DNA of 21,445 bases from Ectocarpus siliculosus (taxonomy: Eukaryota > Sar > Phaeophyceae > Ectocarpales > Ectocarpaceae). The stretch is from contig FN648492.1 of assembly GCA_000310025.1 (NCBI GenBank), positions 1 through 21,445 of the forward strand, written 5' to 3'. The notes below the pieces were generated by a model. That model was not told the origin of the DNA. It made no database searches and worked only from the letters and a program-made list of their open reading frames with translations. The translations under genes were made by a program, and so were the position numbers. The first letter of the stretch is position 1, and each line of letters opens with the position of its first letter. Below are positions 9,579 to 18,941 of the stretch, one piece after another.

Positions 9579-12500
9579 ATGTTCGGCGAGGACAGCATGC
9601 GGGAGTGCCCTCTCGAAAGCTCCATCCTCGGGTCCATCATCCCCACCCTGGACCCCAACCCCCCGCAACCTTTCCGCAAGCGCAAGAACGCTTCCTTCGC
9701 TGACGACACGGCTCCCCCCGAAGAGCCGGGATTGAACCCCCCCCTCTCGACCGGCAGATTGGGCGCCGCAGAGGCTGAGGGGGGGGCTCCACGGGATCGG
9801 GCAGGGGGGGACGGCGGAGTGGCAGTGTCAGGGGGGGGGGTTGGTGAGGGCACTGCTGTGGACCAGAAAGACGAGGCGGGTTCGACCGAGGGTAGAGCGA
9901 GGAAGCCTCGGGTTAAGCATGGGCTGAGAGTTCTCGTGCGGGGCACATGCAGGTGTTGTTTTCTGTACTTGCGTTGCTTGACAGTGTTGATATGTCGGCC
10001 GTTTTTTTGTCTTAAGTCGTAGGCACCTGTGTGGGGTGCAATAGACAGCAGCGGTATCCAAGCGGTAGAAATAGTGTAGACATGTACACACGTTCATTTC
10101 ATCCCCGTTGTGGGTTGTGCCCACCTCGCTTTTCAAATTGTGTCGAATCAGCCGTAGTTTTGCTATGTTCCTTGTTGTTCTATGTGATGCCGTGTGTCAG
10201 GCACGGAGCGGTGCCGTAGGTCCTTGGAATCCCACTGGGTAGGACGTGTTGGTATGTTTCGAGGACGTCATTCGGCTTTTTGCAACACGCGCTTGCTGTC
10301 CGTCTTCTATGTTGTCCAATCGTTTCTGATAAGGTGCGGTAAAACGACGATTCTGTGGGACTATTGCCACCGTGCGGCCGTGGCGGGTCACCGCGTGGTT
10401 CTGGTTTGCCTCAAGACCGCCAACGACAGCGAAGACCTCTCGAACCTGCCTCGCTCCATGAGGGCCGGTGGTAAGGGGTTTTCGCCCGCCGTCCCTCCCA
10501 TTCTCGTGCATGCAGTAACGCATGTGTAGTTGTCAATAGTGGAGAGACATTTTGTGAAGCAGCAGCAGCAGCAGCAGCAGCAGCAGGCTAAGGTGTCGAA
10601 CGCCAACGTGGACTTAAGCTTTAGAGTTGTGCCTGATGCTTGATTCTAGAAGTTGAGTAGGCCCACCCAGTACGCGACGGAGTGCGCCGCTCGCTATTTG
10701 TCCTAGCATGTTTGCCTCTCCTCCCTCGCTTGTTACGTTTCACACATTCTTCACGTTTTCTTCCCGATGGACGACAACTTTTTCCGGATATGTACATCGG
10801 TTTTTCTGTGTACTTTCACATGACATATTGTGTGTGCGCCAACAAGTGTTTCCTTGTAGAGCCTTTGTCTTTGCTATCTGGCTCGTGGTCGCAGGAGCTG
10901 CCTCTTTCACTTGCTCTTTAGGTCAGGGCAACGATGCGACAACCCATATCAGCAGTAACAGCAACAGCAACAGCAACAATGTCAACACAACCATACCAAT
11001 ACGTCGACAAGTGCTAGCGGCCCTCGTGTATAGATTTTTTCCGCATGTGTTTGGAAGATAGGCTAAAAGGATGCAGCCCACACCAGTGGCCGTCGAAGTA
11101 CGCTTCACGTATATACGAGGTGTAATTGCCTGTAACCAATTGCAGTGCCTTGCACACGCTCTGTCGATTGTGTTTTCGGCTGCTGTATTTTTTTCATCTC
11201 AAGGGACTCTCATTGTCATCCACACTCAGCACTTTGTGTGTGTGTTGAGCAAGATGCCTGTTTCGTTTCGTGTTTATTCCGCCGCTTTCTCCGCTTCTCC
11301 TAGGCGAGAGTGACGAGCTGCGAGGGTGGGAGGCGATCGCCCTCGGCAGGATCGGCATCAAGTACGTGCGCTCTCGAGACGACCTCGCCTGGTACCTGGC
11401 CAGCCTGCACACGCTCAAGAAGAGCCAGTGGCCGACGGTGATCGCAGGCGAGCTTTATTTTTGCTCACATTAATAATAATGCCAACACTGTGAAGGGCTG
11501 TCGTAGTCGACGGCAGCCATTGACATTGTAACGAAATAACGGCTACAACGCCGGCGGTCCTTTTTAGCGTGATTTTCTTGCTATCATTGGACGGCTAGTA
11601 CGTGTCATTGGTCATCCGACCCGGCGTCTCCGTGCAGCGCAACAGTTTCACCAAGTCCGACCGATGTCGCCGCCGATCCCGGCCCGCTGAAAACAATGAT
11701 TGGCGTCCTTCCTACCTTTGTCAGTCGATGATGTGGACAAGATCATCGAGACATCGGCGGGCGGCAGCGGCGGCGGCGGCGGCGGCGGAGGAGGAGGAGG
11801 AGCAGCGTTGAGAATACTGGCGCTCCTTCAGGACACAGCTGAATTCTTCGACAAGTCGAGAGCCGAAGCTGCTGCCACCGCCGCTGCTGCCGCTCGCGGT
11901 TCAACCGCGGGAAGTACTCCGAACAGAACAACGGGAGGAACTCCGAACAAAACAACCGCCGCCACCCCTCAACCGGCAGAAAGGGGGAGTGGTGGCGGCG
12001 GCAACACCTCATCGCCCCAATCCCAACCATCGGGCAACTTGAGGGTAGTAGGTGGAGAGGGAGAAAGGTTTGCTTGGACGCCAGGCGAAGGGAGTCGGGC
12101 AGCGGACGGAGCGAGACCGAAAGGAGGTGGGCGTGACGACATAACAGGGGAGGCGGCGGCCGTGCGCGTGGTGACCACCTGCTCGACGTCAGACCGGGGG
12201 ATGCTGTCGCTTTATGGACGGTGAGTCAAGCCAGGCAAACACGAGCTCTTCATAGCCAATCTCTTTCTTTGTCCTCGGGTTTTGTCAGTTTTCCCCAAAC
12301 GCGAACGCCGTTACGGCACCTGCGTGGAACTGATGTGTGCGTTGCGGCTTGCGCTGCGTACCATTTTTTTTTAGGCGGAATCGTTGCTGCGGTGGGGGCA
12401 GAGCCCCGTCGGTCACTTGGTTTTCGTGTCTTTGTTTTCCATGACCCTGTGGCTGTGGCTTACACCAGATCCCCTCTCCCTCCCGCCCAAGCAGCAATGC

Positions 12501-13000
12501 TTCGGTGCTTCGATCGATCAATCCGAACTTCGGTCTATGTGGTTGCAAGCTTGTCCGACCGTTCCATTTGACACCGCCGTCGAACACGCTGAAGCCCCCT
12601 CCCCCGGATCACGTGCTCGCCTCACCCCTACCCACTCCCATCTCGTCTCCCCCTCCCCCCGGCATGACACGTATTCCATCCAACCCCGTTGGGTTGGAAT
12701 CGGAAAAGCTTCGTCCACGTGGTTGCGAGGGTGCAAAATACGACCGGGCCGGACTGCTTCTCGTTGAGGGTCGACCCCGGCATCGGCACAGCGTCTGCCC
12801 CTGCCCCTTACCTTCGTCCTCGACCTGCGGCCGCATCCGGGTCTGGAGGGTTCGCCCCGGGATTCACGCCATGGGACGGCGGTGGCGGTGGTAGCGATGG
12901 TGGTGGTGGTGGTGGTGGTGGGTCTGCTGCTGCTGCTGCACATCAGGAGGTGGTGGAGTACGTGCGGTCTCAGATCGATGGGTCGTTTGCTTTGTTCTGA
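9579..13000 (+). CDS. SWSAP1-like RecA-fold ATPase, five exons, 480 aa
   Basis: The exons are 9579-9952, 10334-10470, 11304-11447, 11725-12220 and 12709-13000; phases 2, 1, 1, 2 agree at every junction. In animals SWSAP1 pairs with the SWIM protein SWS1 and supports RAD51 filaments in homologous recombination, in the nucleus. Visible landmarks: an acidic, low-complexity N-terminus (1-110); strand LRVLVR and Walker A GTCRCGKT (122-129); strand HRVVLVCLK (144-152); RIGIKYVRSRDDLAWYLASLH (about 187-207), matching the family's block before Walker B; Walker B TVIAVDD (215-221); helix LALLQDTAEFF (250-260), also a family hallmark; and a final strand region FVHVVARVQ (385-393) followed by CFSLRVDP. 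Poly-Gly runs (234-244, and in the last exon) and a long Gly/Thr/Pro insert (about 263-370) make it about twice the human length. The ATG at 9579 is the first in frame; an acceptor-like site at 9524 allows an upstream exon. Another RAD51-paralogue-like ATPase remains possible. Confidence 0.8.
10471..11303 (+). other. Intron 2 of the SWSAP1-like gene
   Basis: The intron has a strong donor (GTAAGG) and a pyrimidine-rich acceptor (CTTCTCCTAG). It contains a CAG microsatellite (10559-10586) and a CAGCAA-rich patch (10952-10979). No other gene is visible inside it. Confidence 0.8.
10559..10586. repeat. CAG trinucleotide microsatellite (intronic)
   Basis: Nine uninterrupted AGC/CAG units in intron 2 of the SWSAP1-like gene. 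It is not translated in the proposed model. Confidence 0.95.
11448..11724 (+). other. Probable GC-AG intron (intron 3 of the SWSAP1-like gene)
   Basis: The only junction that keeps the reading frame and rebuilds a Walker B motif joins CAG at 11447 to TCGATGATG at 11725. The intron then begins GCGAGC rather than GT and ends CCTTTGTCAG. GC-AG introns are a known minor class spliced by the major spliceosome. The nearest GT, at 11438, would break the frame. Confidence 0.65.
11758..11803. repeat. GGC/GGA repeat encoding poly-Gly after Walker B
   Basis: Six GGC codons followed by five GGA codons give eleven consecutive Gly residues (234-244) between the Walker B strand and the following helix. A second run, of GGT codons, lies in the last exon at about 12880-12921. 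Confidence 0.9.
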
Positions 13001-14555
13001 GTGAAGATGGGCCTAGCGATTCATCTAGTTTGGTCGCTGGGGCTAGCACGGCGATGTTGATTGCGGCAGTGTGTTTCGATGGCCGTTTCGAAGAATTTGA
13101 TAGTGGCTGGTGTTGGCTGTGCAGCGAAGCACGACCGGCTATCTCGATGGTGAGCTGTCCGCTTCATGCCGAGTGAATACGAGGAATGCCCTTCAATGAG
13201 AAGAGACCGTGACGACGACCTTTAAGGTGCGCATAGAAACTGCAGGCGTATCACGTATCGCGAATTTCGTTGTTGCTCCATTTTTCTGTGTGCCCTTAAA
13301 AAAGATGCTACTTCGTATGTCGTATGACACACAGATTTTGAGCGACCATCCCGAGTCGTACGGCCCCGCTTCATGGTGTTTATTCTTCTCTCCAAGCCAC
13401 TTTGCAACATGATGGGCAGGCCATGGGATGAGTTCTTGCGCACAGGGGTGTATCCCGACGTTTTCTCTCTGGGTGAGGAGATTTATTGTGGCTGTCTATC
13501 TACGGGCCCCATCAGGTCGTCGAGGAAAAATGTCGCTCCTGTGCAGTTATGTGTGAGAAGGAACACACATGGATCTAAATAGCCCCCTAAGTAAGACAAG
13601 GCGCCTGTTCCATTGAACTGAAAGCAACCAAGCGGGCAGCGTACGACGCAACAAGCCTGCGTGAAGAACAAGATGTAGATGAGGGGCTCGTTGGCTGGGT
13701 TCCTCCAGCCTGCATGATGGGCGGCAAGGCGCAACACAACCGAACAGGGCGTTCGGCCGTTGCTGCTGCTGTCAAGACCCTTTGCATTCGTGCAGTTCAC
13801 GTAGTTTCCCACCCCTACCGGTGGTTCAGAAGGAACGTAAGGAATGCCCTCGCATCTACTGGTGTGGACCAGCACTACATACACCCGTGTCGACCACTCC
13901 GACATCCGATCGGTGAACATGGCCATGGAATCCATCCATACCCTGCATGCGGTACAGCGGGGCTCCAGCTCAAGAGCATCCATCCACAGCAGCAGTACTT
14001 GCATACTGCGCAGCATTCGATCTCAACCTGCTAAATCAGCTCATGTACTATGTCCGATGAGTACCCGCTTTGCACCACCACGTCCTCGGCCCGTACTTCG
14101 CCCCCCAAGGATGTGGGTTAGGGAGTAGGAACGAATTGACGTTTGCTTGAGGGAGTTGTTGCCAGACAACGTCCGTCCACGCGTGCTCGACTCATCGCCG
14201 CCCCGCATAGAATGGCATCGCTCCACCCATCATCCTATGGCTAGCGGTACCCGCACTTGCCTCTACCAGCACTCTCGTTACCTCCCAGCGCCCTTCGTCT
14301 ATTATCACGTAAACTTGCGTTCCGCCTACAGCACTCTCTGGCGAGATGAACGTTCCCAACAGGTCTGCTGCATCGGTCTTACCAGCATCTTGGATACGGC
14401 TCCCTGTATCCACCTTGAGCGGGATATGAGTAGAATCGCAGCGTCATCACCCGCAACCGACACTTTGGCTTCCTTGCCCAGCGCAACCCTTAACACGCGT
14501 GAGTGGCCCTGCTGTTGGCCGAGAGCCGGGGTCAGAGGGTGGGGAAAAGACAGCA
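13001..14555. other. Intergenic stretch, presumably starting with the 3' UTR of the SWSAP1-like gene
   Basis: No exon is supported. A 177-codon minus-strand frame (13483-14016) and several overlapping frames at 14147-14560 lack splice context and recognisable motifs. I could not place a polyadenylation signal. Confidence 0.45.
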
Positions 14556-14690
14556 TGTAGTATGTGTCGTCGAAGATCTCCGAGATCTACGAAATCATGA
14601 TGGGGGCTCCGCGGCAGCTGCTGAACGTCGTGCTGATCGCGTTGCTCCACTCTACACTCTACACACACACCACCCAACAGCCAGGCTGAC
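14556..14690 (+). other. Orphan coding-like segment
   Basis: After an in-frame TAG at 14558-14560, a plus-strand frame runs to TGA at 14687-14689. It includes KISEIYEIMMGAPRQLLNVV, and most codons in that part end in C or G as in the three accepted genes. It could be a lone exon of an undetected gene, a gene remnant or chance. The following ACAC-rich part does not look coding. No partner exons were found and I do not recognise the sequence. Confidence 0.2.
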
Positions 14691-15816
14691 CGGTTGATTG
14701 GGAATGGGGCGTGGGCAACTGAAGTACAGGAAAAGAGGAGGGAGAGGGGTCGGGGGTACATTGCGGGGTGGACGGGCTGCAGGAGGTCGCGGCAGTTCGG
14801 GTGGCAGCAGTGAAAGCACAGGTGCAACAAATTTGAATTTCACGTCTCATCAGCACATCAATCGGTGGCATTTCTGCACACACAGGCAACAAGAGTACAG
14901 CAGTAGTGCAAGTAAGAGGTTATGAGAGAGTCTGGCTTTGCCTATAATAGCACCCCATCGCTATTCGCAGGATGTTATGAATTTTCAGGAGAGAGGTTCG
15001 GTGAGCTAATTTTGTCTGATTTGTGTTGACTAGCACTCCCCGGAGCATGTTTTACTTGAGTTTATTACGTACCGATGTAAGCAGGGCGGGCGCGGCCTGT
15101 GTATGGAGAGAGAGAGCGAGAGAGAGAGAGAGAGAGAGATGCGGGATTCTTCCATCTGAGCCTGCTGTTTGGCGTCCAAAGTTGGCGATCCGCCGTTCGC
15201 TACTTCGCGTGCAAACAACCAGGCGACGTCACAGTTCACGCAAGCACCAGATTGTACACGGGAGTAACAATTATTTCAATTATTGATGTAGGACAAACGT
15301 GCAGAAGTATTTACACCGAGCCCTGTAAGAGAGGAAAATCAATCTCTCGAGTAGCGGGAGGTGCCAAAACCGAGTCTGCGGGCGGGGGCCGCCACCGGCT
15401 CTATTGAGTGGGTGCCTTCTGTCGCTGTTGTCTCCATATAAATACCGGACTTCGCTCGGTGAACGCTGCGATACCGACAGCTCGTTCCCCCCTAAATATC
15501 TCGCCTGTAGATTAGCTGTAGACGATCGTGAATCACGCGCCACACACCCCGGCTATGTACCTTTTCCACCGCTTCCTTTTCATATCTTTTTGGAACCACC
15601 CTTCGGTCCATATCATCTGGCCAACGCCCCCTCCCACCCCCCTCCCCCTACCCCCTCAACGGGTCGCTTTGCCTTCCAGCCGTAAACACAAAAAGAAGTG
15701 GACTCCGACACGACCTCACCTCACACCTCCCGTCGAATACGGAAAAATGGGGGCGAGCGTTCGGCGAAGAACACGGAGAACAAGGTAGGAGAAAGGCGCG
15801 TTGGGTGGGTGGATGG
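14691..15816. other. Intergenic stretch without a recognised gene
   Basis: The stretch holds a GA microsatellite (15105-15139) and C-rich tracts near 15630-15660. A short ATG frame at 15747-15787 ends at a donor-like AAG|GTAGGA, but its phase does not fit the next supported exon. Confidence 0.45.
15105..15139. repeat. GA dinucleotide microsatellite
   Basis: About sixteen GA units with one GC interruption near 15116. Confidence 0.9.
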
Positions 15817-15921
15817 ATGGGTGTTTTTTCGACTCGTGGGACCCCCAAGGGAGCGTGGCTCGGAGCGAGTGGGTTGAAGTCGTGGACACGGGTCGTACTT
15901 AGGCAGGCACCAAGCACCACG
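15817..15921 (+). other. Possible first exon of the AVEN-like gene
   Basis: An ATG frame (MGVFSTRGTPKGAWLG...) runs 35 codons to a good donor ACGG|GTGAGG at 15922, leaving phase 1. That is exactly the phase required by the exon starting at 16331. The composition (Gly/Arg/Ser/Thr) is compatible with the basic Gly/Arg-rich N-terminus of animal AVEN. Phase agreement alone occurs one time in three by chance, and other leader exons could exist. Confidence 0.3.
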
Positions 15922-16330
15922 GGTGAGGGAAGAAAGTTGTGGAGAATGCGTCCGTCTTCTCTAAGCAGGGAATGTTCGCGGTACGTGCGGGTCAACGAAG
16001 GCTTGATGTCCCCCTAACGAGGGTCGAGCTGCGTCTTCAAAGCAGTTGGTGCTTTCGTGACGGGCTTCGGAGGGGACTGCCTCATACTGTACCTCTTTCT
16101 TTCGCAGCAAAGGGTTTTTGTTTGCAGAGTAGCGACGACCACGCACACGCCCAAGACTCAACCACCACACCCTCCACCATATCTACCATCATCGTCCCTG
16201 ACAAGGAAACAATACCACACAACAGACAGAACACGTCCACGTTGATGATTCCAATACCAACAACTACATCGATGACAACGGAAACGAACACCGTCCCCCC
16301 CACGCGAACCTCATTCCTTGACGTCAACAG

Positions 16331-18941
16331 GAGGAGGAGGAGGAGGAGGGCGGGGGAGGCGGGCGATATCGACGTCCGCGGTGGGTGTCGAGGAGACGGA
16401 GAGACTCTTGGACGAGAGCGAATGGGCCATCGGCGCCTCGTCTCGGCACTTGGCAGCACTCCAGGAAGATGACGAACCAAGCCACGGGGCTGCGGCCGCC
16501 CCCGGCGAGCTGCTCGCGCTGGTGAGCGTTCTGGAGGGGTATGCAGGGAGAGGAGACATGGAGGGGTTGGTTGGAAGCGGGGATCTTACCTCTTGCACGC
16601 CGTAAGATCTTATAAACACTGCTGTAGCAGTAGTGGGCTACCATCCCCAGTCCTTGGAGATGGAGTGTGTTGTGACGTCATCGTGCAGCCTCCCCTGGAC
16701 AGGTTCCCTGGACGGGCATGCCCTGAGAGTCGGTGTGTGACTCTGACTCTGACAGTCGGGTGTGACTCTGAGAGTCGGGTGTGAGAGGGAGGCAACCTTC
16801 CGTGAGAGATTTACTGTCGAGATCGGGTAGAGAGGAGAAGGGGCGTTCCCATGCCCTTCTTGCCTTCAACTGCACATTTCAACCTCTCTACCTAGGTGAC
16901 ACAAGATACCAGACCCCCCCGGACCGATTCTTGAAGCTCGATTTCTCCGCGACGAATCCAAGATCGAATGATGCCTTGTTGGAAAGTTCTCGAAAGGACC
17001 GCTCCAGCGCCGTAATTTCTAGGCACCATCACGTAGTTTGCTGCAGAGTTTTCGCGCTGTGAAAATCGGTCCCCGGCGTGCGGTATCTTACGCAACCCAC
17101 GGCTGCCCATCCAGACGAACGAATTCCCTTCTCAATGTGAGGGAGCAGTCCTCGACTTTGATCGCGCCCGCTTTTGGTTTTGTGCCGCGTGGTCTGCCTG
17201 TTCGGTCTTCCGCCTGTCAGAACTCTGCTACCCGTCTCTTTGTCCTTCGATTGTACCGTGGCTGGCGGACGATTGGCGTACGTCTTCTGTTGTCTGGCGT
17301 GTGGAGCCCCGTACGTATTATTTTCCCCCCGTTTGTCTGCCTCGTCTGTCTGTCTGTCTGCAGAACCTGGAAGTGCTGGAGGTCTGCTTGCGAACGCTTC
17401 CGGCCCACGAAAGGCTGCGGCTGCCGCACGCCTTGACCGTAAGTTGCCGCACGCCTTAACCGTAAGTTCTCTGGATGATTCGTGTTTCTTTGAATTATCG
17501 TGGAGCTTGTTCGCGGCACCGTGCGTCCCGGACAACCCCCCCCGGCTATCTTCCAGCCAACGGCTGTACTCAGTAGACGCAGGAGGTGTGGACAGAGAAT
17601 GATCCCCCGTATCTATTTAGATTGATATCGCGTTCGAGGAGGAGTCGAGCACTCGCAAATTCTTGTGCGAATGACGTGTTAGGTTTGACGTGTTGGGAGA
17701 GCTTCGCCGTGACAACTAGGGCAGATCGATCTCTTGTGGAGAGTGAGATACCACGCCAGCAGCTCTGGCCACAACCACGAAGAGGCACACGGGCGTGCCG
17801 GCGATTTTACGCAGAATATTTTCCTTTCAATCAAGCCATCTCCTTGCTTGCGCGAACACCAAAGAGCAATCAATCGCCTTGCTCGCCCAGAGACTTGGAG
17901 AGAATTCATCATCGCCTACTCGCGGGTAAGGCAGTCATGGGTACACACCCGCCCTTGGCTAGAGGCGACGCCCGCTATTAGTTTCTCGCGCGCACTACAA
18001 TAATCATCTGACACATGACGAATTAGCCGGGCGATCTGGTCGTCGTCACGTGCTTCATGTCCGCCTCTGCGCGAGGCTCAGACAGCGCTACTGCTGCGGT
18101 CGACGCACAGGAGCGTTGTGCCCGTCCTCTTGTAGGTCCTACCCATGCATCCTATTTTCCCCTCGAGCACCAGACTTGCCGGACGGGCAGGCTCTCTGTG
18201 TTGTCCCCCAACAGACACGATCGATTATCATGACACCAACTCCCCCCCCCCCCTCCGCCTTCGAACACCCGTCAGGCCCAACTGGAGACCCAAGGTGATG
18301 GAAACCCCGCCCCCGGGCCTACCGCCGCGTTACCGGCAAGAGAAGGGGCGGCCGCGGAATGCGCGAGAGCGGCGGCGGCGGCGGGAGAAGGGGGGGTACC
18401 AGAACCAGTACCGGGAGGCACGCGGGGGGGGGACAAAAACGCGGGTCTTGGTGGTCCTGGCCCTATCGCCTCGGCTGGGGCTACCTCAGCGCCCTTAGCT
18501 GTGGTGGGGAACGACGAAGGGGCGGTGTTGGACACCCTGCTGGGCTTACAGGAGGCGACAGGGCCGGCGGCGGCGGGGGCGGGGGCGGGGGGTTCGTGGA
18601 GGGCTAATAGCGGCGGGGGGACGGCAACAACCACTAGCGACGAGGAGAGGATTCGCGCTGCGGGCGGGAGGGAAGAGATCGATGAGTTGCAATCGTGCGA
18701 TGACGATCGTGTGGCGGGTCGGAAAGAGGAGGCCGTGCCTGCAGAACCGCCATCATCATCGTCATCGTCGTTGCCGGCACAAGCGGGAGGTGGTACTAGC
18801 GACCGTCGAGATTCTCTTGGCGGTGCGGCGGCCTTGGGCGGAGGGGTCGTTGGGCCAGGCGCCGGAATGGATAGCGGTAGAGGTGGTGGCGGTACGGATG
18901 AGCTCGAAGACTGGCTCGACGGGATGTTGGCCGACGCTTGA
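16331..18941 (+). CDS. AVEN: AVEN-like protein, three 3' exons recognised, 5' end unresolved
   Basis: The exons are 16331-16521, 17364-17438 and 18276-18941 (stop TGA 18939-18941). Both internal junctions are phase 0: CTG|GTGAGC to CTGCAG|AAC, and ACC|GTAAGT to CGTCAG|GCC. Animal AVEN binds Bcl-xL and Apaf-1 to restrain apoptosis, activates ATM after DNA damage, and has an RGG-rich N-terminus. Landmarks seen here, about 310 residues in all: a Gly/Arg-rich start (GGRGRRA); LLDESEWAI, like the family's acidic segment with a Trp; GELLAL joined across the intron to NLEVLEVCLRTLPAHERLRL, matching the central Leu-rich domain; a long Ala/Gly/Pro insert; AVLDTLLGLQ, like the family's second acidic-Leu motif; and a C-terminus with ELEDWLDGML, the AVEN signature ending. 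No in-frame ATG precedes the first exon, so at least one 5' exon is missing. Plants and algae lack the classical apoptosis partners, so the ancestral role may be in damage signalling or RNA binding. The sequence does not show which. Confidence 0.78.
16725..16785 (+). repeat. Short imperfect tandem repeat
   Basis: Three copies of GA(G/C)AGTCGG followed by GTGTGA begin near 16725, 16751 and 16770, linked by CTCTGA units. They lie inside the AVEN-like intron. Confidence 0.75.
16895..17097. mobile_element. MITE-like inverted-repeat element, copy A
   Basis: The left end (GTGACACAAGATACC...GGACCGATTCTTG) is an inverted, imperfect copy of the right end (GAAAATCGGTCC...GGTATCTTACGCAAC). Arms are about 40 bases and the total is about 200. 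The same family recurs at 20077-20297. No protein is encoded. Exact borders and target duplication could not be settled. Confidence 0.7.
17417..17463 (+). repeat. 23-bp tandem duplication carrying the splice donor
   Basis: TGCCGCACGCCTTGACCGTA (17421-17440) and its continuation AGT are repeated immediately as TGCCGCACGCCTTAACCGTA plus AGT, with one G-to-A change. The exon end and its GTAAGT donor are therefore present twice, 23 bases apart. Confidence 0.9.
17439..18275 (+). other. Last intron of the AVEN-like gene
   Basis: It runs from GTAAGT at 17439 to CCCGTCAG at 18275, with a very C-rich tract (18242-18260) before the acceptor. No other exon is supported inside it; small frames near 17586-18003 have no partner phases. 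Confidence 0.65.

Larger units (their letters stand above)
16522..17363 (+). other. Intron of the AVEN-like gene holding a small inverted-repeat element
   Basis: The donor is CTG|GTGAGC and the acceptor is a TCTG repeat ending CTGCAG. Inside are a second usable donor (ACGCC|GTAAGA at 16602), short tandem repeats at 16725-16785 and a MITE-like element at 16895-17097. Confidence 0.65.

Noticed and set aside
13483-14016. 177-codon minus-strand frame
   Set aside because: Cys-rich mixed composition, no domain, no splice context, and a codon style unlike the accepted exons.
15939-16472. 177-codon plus-strand frame overlapping the first AVEN-like exon
   Set aside because: Its second half is an out-of-frame reading of the exon (an Arg run from the GAG repeat). 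Its first half is Thr/Pro-rich with no landmark and poor candidate donors for leaving it.
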